From Deltaproteobacteria bacterium (GTDB lineage Bacteria > Desulfobacterota > Desulfobacteria > Desulfobacterales > Desulfatirhabdiaceae): a stretch of 64,000 nucleotides of DNA. How positions within the stretch are numbered: the stretch's first letter is position 1; each line of letters begins with the position of its first letter. This document shows, piece after piece, positions 60,682 to 64,000 of this stretch. The DNA lies in contig JACRBZ010000110.1 of the NCBI GenBank assembly GCA_016219185.1, forward strand, positions 30,401 through 94,400. Reading direction: 5' to 3'. A program made the position numbers and the translations under genes. The notes beneath the pieces are model-generated. The model saw nothing but the letters and a program-made list of their open reading frames with translations, made no database searches and was not told the DNA's origin.

Positions 60682-61888
60682 TTCGAATCTCCTGAATAAT
60701 TGTCTCTACGATCTCAAATCGCAGGTAAACACTGACGTTACTGTCAACGGTATATGAGGTACTGCGAATGAAATCATCGTTAGAAAGAAGTTCCGCGAAC
60801 CCGCTTTTTATACTTTCATGTTTTTCTCTTGGCAGATCAATCAATTCAATTATCAGATAACTTGCCGTTTCAAATAGTGCCATGCTGATTGGCCGACGCG
60901 GCCCGTTGCCTTTTTTCGGCAACCGGAAACACCCGGCGCCCAAAATTGTTCCGCACGCCTTCATGGTTTTATCGAAAAGCGCCGGGAACTCCGCACAGAA
61001 TGCGCTGCCCGCTGGGTCGTTAAGGAATATCATCGTTTTACCGAGAAAATCCTCAAGGTCACTACGGTATTCAACCAGAGGAAATCCCTTTTCCTTGATG
61101 GACAAAAGCTGTTTTTTACGCCAGAGGTAAAAAGCGATCAATCGGAGAACCAGGTATTTATCCTTCATGCGGTCCGGTTTAATCGCATTTTCAGTCGCTT
61201 TTTTGAAACTGTCGAATGCCACCAGCGTATTCAACAATTTTGTTGCTGCGCCCTGATAAATGGCGTTTCTCATTTCCTGATTATTCAGCCGGGTACCGCC
61301 GCGATTGACCCGGTCAAACAAGTCGAATGTGACGCGATCCTGAGTCGGCGGCTTGATTACATGCAGTGTGAGCGGACAATCTTCGATCTTGCTCTGCTGC
61401 GCCTGGGTCAGGTACTTATCAAATTTCGTTCCATTCTTTGTGGTTTCACTGAAGTATGCGCCATTCAAGTCTTTCAAGACGGTGAGGTTCTGGAGCGCAA
61501 ACTCATGGCTCATGAACTGGAAAAGAGTCGTCAGACGTTGACGTCCGTCCACGATGATATAAACACCCTTGTCGTCCTCTTTCACGTAAATAAGCGGAAG
61601 GGGTATTCCCATGAGAATGGATTCGATCAATTCACTTTTCTGCTTTGGCGTCCAAACCGCGTGACGTTGAAAATCAGGGTCCAGCTTGATGAGAGGCGGT
61701 GTTTTATCAAGTTTGCGCTTGAGCTGAAAAACCGAAGCGCTTTCCGGAGCGATGTTGACAATGGCATCAGGGTAAATACTTGTCGTATCGGATTCCGGCG
61801 AAAACGCGTTTTCCCTCAATTCCGCGCCAAGCGTTTCTTCTCCTTCGAAGGTATCTTCAGGGTCAACTGGTTGTGTTTCTTCTGACAT
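60674..61888 (-). CDS. DUF262 (ParB-like/GmrS-like) protein
   Basis: The 404-residue protein has the DUF262 signature IVDGRQRLTTLFQF (about residues 112-125), preceded by LDPDFQRHAVWTPKQKSELI. DUF262 is related to ParB/Srx and forms the N-terminal half of GmrSD, which restricts glucosylated phage DNA. Here no DUF1524 HNH half follows. The rest is helical (GGTRLNNQEMRNAIYQGAA). The ATG at 61888 is preferred to an upstream TTG. It is the first gene of a tightly overlapping three-gene set with an OLD-like ATPase and an unknown protein. Confidence 0.83.
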   Translation of the reverse strand: MSEETQPVDPEDTFEGEETLGAELRENAFSPESDTTSIYPDAIVNIAPESASVFQLKRKLDKTPPLIKLDPDFQRHAVWTPKQKSELIESILMGIPLPLIYVKEDDKGVYIIVDGRQRLTTLFQFMSHEFALQNLTVLKDLNGAYFSETTKNGTKFDKYLTQAQQSKIEDCPLTLHVIKPPTQDRVTFDLFDRVNRGGTRLNNQEMRNAIYQGAATKLLNTLVAFDSFKKATENAIKPDRMKDKYLVLRLIAFYLWRKKQLLSIKEKGFPLVEYRSDLEDFLGKTMIFLNDPAGSAFCAEFPALFDKTMKACGTILGAGCFRLPKKGNGPRRPISMALFETASYLIIELIDLPREKHESIKSGFAELLSNDDFIRSTSYTVDSNVSVYLRFEIVETIIQEIRNA

Positions 61889-61976
61889 TTTATTGCTAAC
61901 TCCCTGGAGGCTCAAAAATATTCAGCATGATTGGCTATCCTCCACAATCCCTTTGACGGTATCAGTATACGAAAAA

Positions 61977-62450
61977 CTACAGGTTATCCTGTAAAACCTG
62001 ATTGAGATAATTTCGTATTCGTGCTGCATGATCATGGTCGTCTGCCACCAACCGGTTCAATAATACATTATCCTGCAATTTGTTAAACGCAGAAGCAACC
62101 GTCTTGTAATGGAACTCGCCGGCCGATTGTTCAAGCTGGAGCGCAATAGAAAACGCCTCTTTTCGAGATGGTGTATGCTGATGGATATCATCCATTATTG
62201 TGCGGATTTGTGCGATCATGATGTCGATAACATCGCTGGACAGGGGCGATACAATGCTCATATCACCGGATGATCCGTTTTGATCCATCTCAATCTGTTT
62301 TAATAAGCGGGCATGCTGGATTTCTTCGTCTTTAAGACCTAGCCAGAATCCACGGTCTTCACTGTATCGGTTAGCAAATAGATTATATAAAGCAGCAACG
62401 GCCAGCTCTAACTCGGCCAAACGACGAATTGCAATTTTATTGGGCTCCAC
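61977..62450 (-). CDS. Ferritin-like helical protein
   Basis: The 157-residue protein looks like a four-helix bundle. LAELELAVAALYNLFANRYS and GLKDEEIQHARLLKQIE supply E and E-x-x-H residues in the first two helices, and LQLEQSAGEFHYKTVASAF and LVADDHDHAARI could supply the second pair. This is the layout of rubrerythrin-like diiron proteins, though one ligand set is not perfect. It is outside the defence operon (about 90 bases upstream of the DUF262 start). A role in oxygen or metal handling is inferred. Confidence 0.65.
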   Translation of the reverse strand: MEPNKIAIRRLAELELAVAALYNLFANRYSEDRGFWLGLKDEEIQHARLLKQIEMDQNGSSGDMSIVSPLSSDVIDIMIAQIRTIMDDIHQHTPSRKEAFSIALQLEQSAGEFHYKTVASAFNKLQDNVLLNRLVADDHDHAARIRNYLNQVLQDNL

Positions 62451-62784
62451 TTGTTACATCACCTTTCATCTGGCATCCGATCCGGCAAGGTGCCGGATCC
62501 GATGCCCGCATCTCGATATTCGATAACATCATAAATTCAAATGACCATTCGGCATGGTTCCAGGGGGTTGGCTTCCTGCCGTCTCTATCGGGCAGCCTTG
62601 CTGAAGAACAATATCTCACGGAAGTAATAACTACTTTCGGATATTACCAAATACGAAACAATACTACAAGGAAGCAAAATGGGAGGCGTGTTCAAGGAAC
62701 AAGGCGGCATTGCGGTTCCGGCTGAAGGGCTGGCCGGGACCCGATGCCGCCTGTGTGGAGGAAGGCTTCTCTGTCGGGCAGAGG
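62451..62784. other. Region without a recognisable gene
   Basis: About 335 bases lie between the ferritin-like gene start and the end of the molybdopterin oxidoreductase gene. I see only short, unconvincing frames. Both neighbouring genes are on the minus strand, so this stretch should contain the end of one transcript and the promoter of the next. GC-rich partial inverted repeats occur near 62485-62505, but there is no clear U-tract terminator. Confidence 0.55.
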
Positions 62785-64000
62785 CTAATTTTTGTTTAAT
62801 GGAGTTACGGTTACAAAATGTTCCTGGAAGGCAATGCCGCCGCCGGCAGGGTCCCAGAGATCGAGTCCGCCTTTCATGAACTTATTGTCCGCAAGGCCCC
62901 GGCCCATGGCCCGGCTTTCCACCGGCAGGGTATGGCCGAAACCGTGAACCACGAATATGGCATCCGGATGGATAAAATCCGTGACCTTGGCCTGGATGGT
63001 TTCCGAATATCCGTTCTGACTGACCACCACCGTGTCGCCATCCGATATTCCCAGGGATTTTGCGGCATTCGTGTTGATCCAGAGCACGTTTTCGGGCATC
63101 TGCTCGAAAAGCAGGGCATTGTTGACCGTATGTCCCTGGGTGTGCAGGGCGCATCTGCCGAATGTCAGCCGGAACTGTCCTTGGGGCGGATGGGGCGGGG
63201 AGGTATAGGGAAGAAGCGATGGCAGGCCTTGTTTTTCAAGTTTTTCCGAAATGATTTCCAGCTTTCCGCTCGGGGTTTTGAATTTGAGATCTTCCATGGC
63301 CCGGTATTTGGGCGAAGAGGCCAGTTGCACGGCACCGGTTGCCTTAAAATCCGCGATTGAAACACCGGTCTGCTGCAATTGATAGTTCCAGATCTCTTCA
63401 ATGGATGAAAAGGCCAGGGCATCCAGCCCCAGACGTCTGGCAAGTCCTGCAATAATCTCCCAGTCGGCTTTCGTGTCGTATCGGGGCTCGACTGCCCGGT
63501 TTCTGACAAAGAAATGCGGTTTTAATCCGTTTTTGCAGGCAAGGATGCTTTCTCTTTCCAAATACGGCGACAGGGGCAGAACGACATCCGAAAACCAGGC
63601 CGTATCCGACCAACTGAAGGTAACGGATACCAGAAGATCCAGTTTCGAAAATATCCGTTTTAACCGGTCGGGTTCCGGAAAACCCATCAGCGGATCATGA
63701 CGATAGGCGATATACGCCTTGACCGGATACGGGTCTTCGCTGTCCATGGCCCGATACATCAGATGCGCCAGGCCCGTGCCTTCCGCAATATGCGGATATC
63801 GCCATCCCGCGCCGTCCGCGCGCTTTTCCGAAGGCTTGGGGTAGAGATCGGCCAGTGCCTTGAGTCCCGTTTTACCCACGTCCGCGGGTTTGTTGGCCAG
63901 GGGAAGCCCGCCCTTGGCGCCGATCGCCCCCAAAAGGGCGTTGATGATATAAATCGAGCGGCAGATATAAAACGAATGGCTGTAGCGGGCCATCATCCAC
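62785..64000 (-). CDS. Molybdopterin oxidoreductase catalytic subunit, C-terminal part (PsrA/PhsA-like)
   Basis: At least 404 residues are in the window, and the frame is open through its right edge, so the N-terminal Fe-S and substrate domains are missing. The seen part includes FSWSDTAWFSDVVLPLSPYLE, a typical C-terminal MopB segment (PENVLWINTNAAKSLGISDG and GDTVVVSQNG), and HGFGHTLPVESRAMGRGLAD near the end. The set resembles polysulfide/thiosulfate reductase A subunits and related enzymes. These work outside the membrane with an Fe-S and an NrfD subunit; neither is adjacent on this side. The signal peptide cannot be seen. The gene ends with TAG. Confidence 0.85.
   Translation of the reverse strand, partial: WMMARYSHSFYICRSIYIINALLGAIGAKGGLPLANKPADVGKTGLKALADLYPKPSEKRADGAGWRYPHIAEGTGLAHLMYRAMDSEDPYPVKAYIAYRHDPLMGFPEPDRLKRIFSKLDLLVSVTFSWSDTAWFSDVVLPLSPYLERESILACKNGLKPHFFVRNRAVEPRYDTKADWEIIAGLARRLGLDALAFSSIEEIWNYQLQQTGVSIADFKATGAVQLASSPKYRAMEDLKFKTPSGKLEIISEKLEKQGLPSLLPYTSPPHPPQGQFRLTFGRCALHTQGHTVNNALLFEQMPENVLWINTNAAKSLGISDGDTVVVSQNGYSETIQAKVTDFIHPDAIFVVHGFGHTLPVESRAMGRGLADNKFMKGGLDLWDPAGGGIAFQEHFVTVTPLNKN

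Noticed and set aside
60674..61888. DUF262 gene as a GmrSD type IV restriction enzyme
   Set aside because: GmrSD needs a DUF1524 HNH domain, which is absent here; the following genes are an ATPase and an unknown protein.
1..64000. CRISPR arrays, rRNA or tRNA genes, and insertion sequence transposases
   Set aside because: I looked for regular spaced repeats, conserved RNA sequence and DDE or IS200-type proteins on both strands and saw none. A covariance-model scan could still reveal small RNAs.

Overview
The window looks like chromosome from a sulfate-reducing or closely related anaerobic Desulfobacterota bacterium. The evidence is a DsrP-like NrfD membrane subunit, several DUF3786/DUF3795 and ferredoxin genes, a PsrA/PhsA-type molybdopterin oxidoreductase, and a 14-subunit complex I operon with a fused NuoBCD. 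Core regions are moderately GC-rich. Several accessory genes (about 5.0-7.0 kb, 56.2-56.7 kb and 57.4-58.7 kb) are visibly AT-richer, which suggests transfer. No rRNA, tRNA or CRISPR array was seen.

Layout. 1-4.1 kb: a damaged type I restriction-modification (R-M) locus. hsdR has an in-frame amber codon, hsdM is intact, a DUF1016 remnant full of DNA hairpins follows, then a half-length hsdS. 4.2-10.2 kb: accessory debris, with a decayed cold-shock/DUF1294 gene, a 665-residue DUF4365 protein, and toxin-antitoxin parts lying between two copies of a duplicated segment. 10.2-17.2 kb: a minus-strand Fe-S and regulatory cluster with a ferredoxin, AraC regulator, DUF3795, GNAT, two DUF3786 proteins, a LuxR regulator carrying a four-Cys Fe-S motif, and DsrP. 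17.3-21.7 kb: a 1097-residue MalT/SARP-like regulator and glutamate racemase. 21.8-37.9 kb: the plus-strand nuo operon A-BCD-E-F-G-[sensor]-H-[DUF2283 pair]-I-J-K-L-M-N. 37.9-43.1 kb: a tandemly duplicated cassette of membrane protein plus secreted metallophosphoesterase. 43.2-47.6 kb: FUSC transporter, frameshifted wrbA, ADP-ribosylglycohydrolase, DUF2461 and a ferritin-like protein. 47.6-61.9 kb: a minus-strand defence island. 62.0 kb to the end: a ferritin-like protein and the C-terminal part of a molybdopterin oxidoreductase.

The defence island is the most interesting part. A type III R-M operon (mod...res) carries an AAA ATPase/subtilase pair of the IetAS kind and dinD between its two subunits. 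Between ietS and dinD lies a short scar: the first codons of a second res fused to the last codons of a second mod. This suggests two related mod-cargo-res loci merged by deletion, and that the mod/res junction accepts defence cargo. Upstream in the same orientation are a zinc-ribbon/PD-(D/E)XK-like pair and a tightly overlapping three-gene module: DUF262, an OLD-like AAA ATPase and a protein I do not recognise. That module is a candidate defence system.

The complex I operon has its own oddities. A dCACHE-HAMP membrane sensor without an output domain is translationally coupled to nuoG, a small DUF2283 pair sits between nuoH and nuoI, and NuoF has Asn where the Escherichia coli protein has Glu183, a residue linked to NADH-over-NADPH choice. 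All family names come from reading and recall; no search was run.
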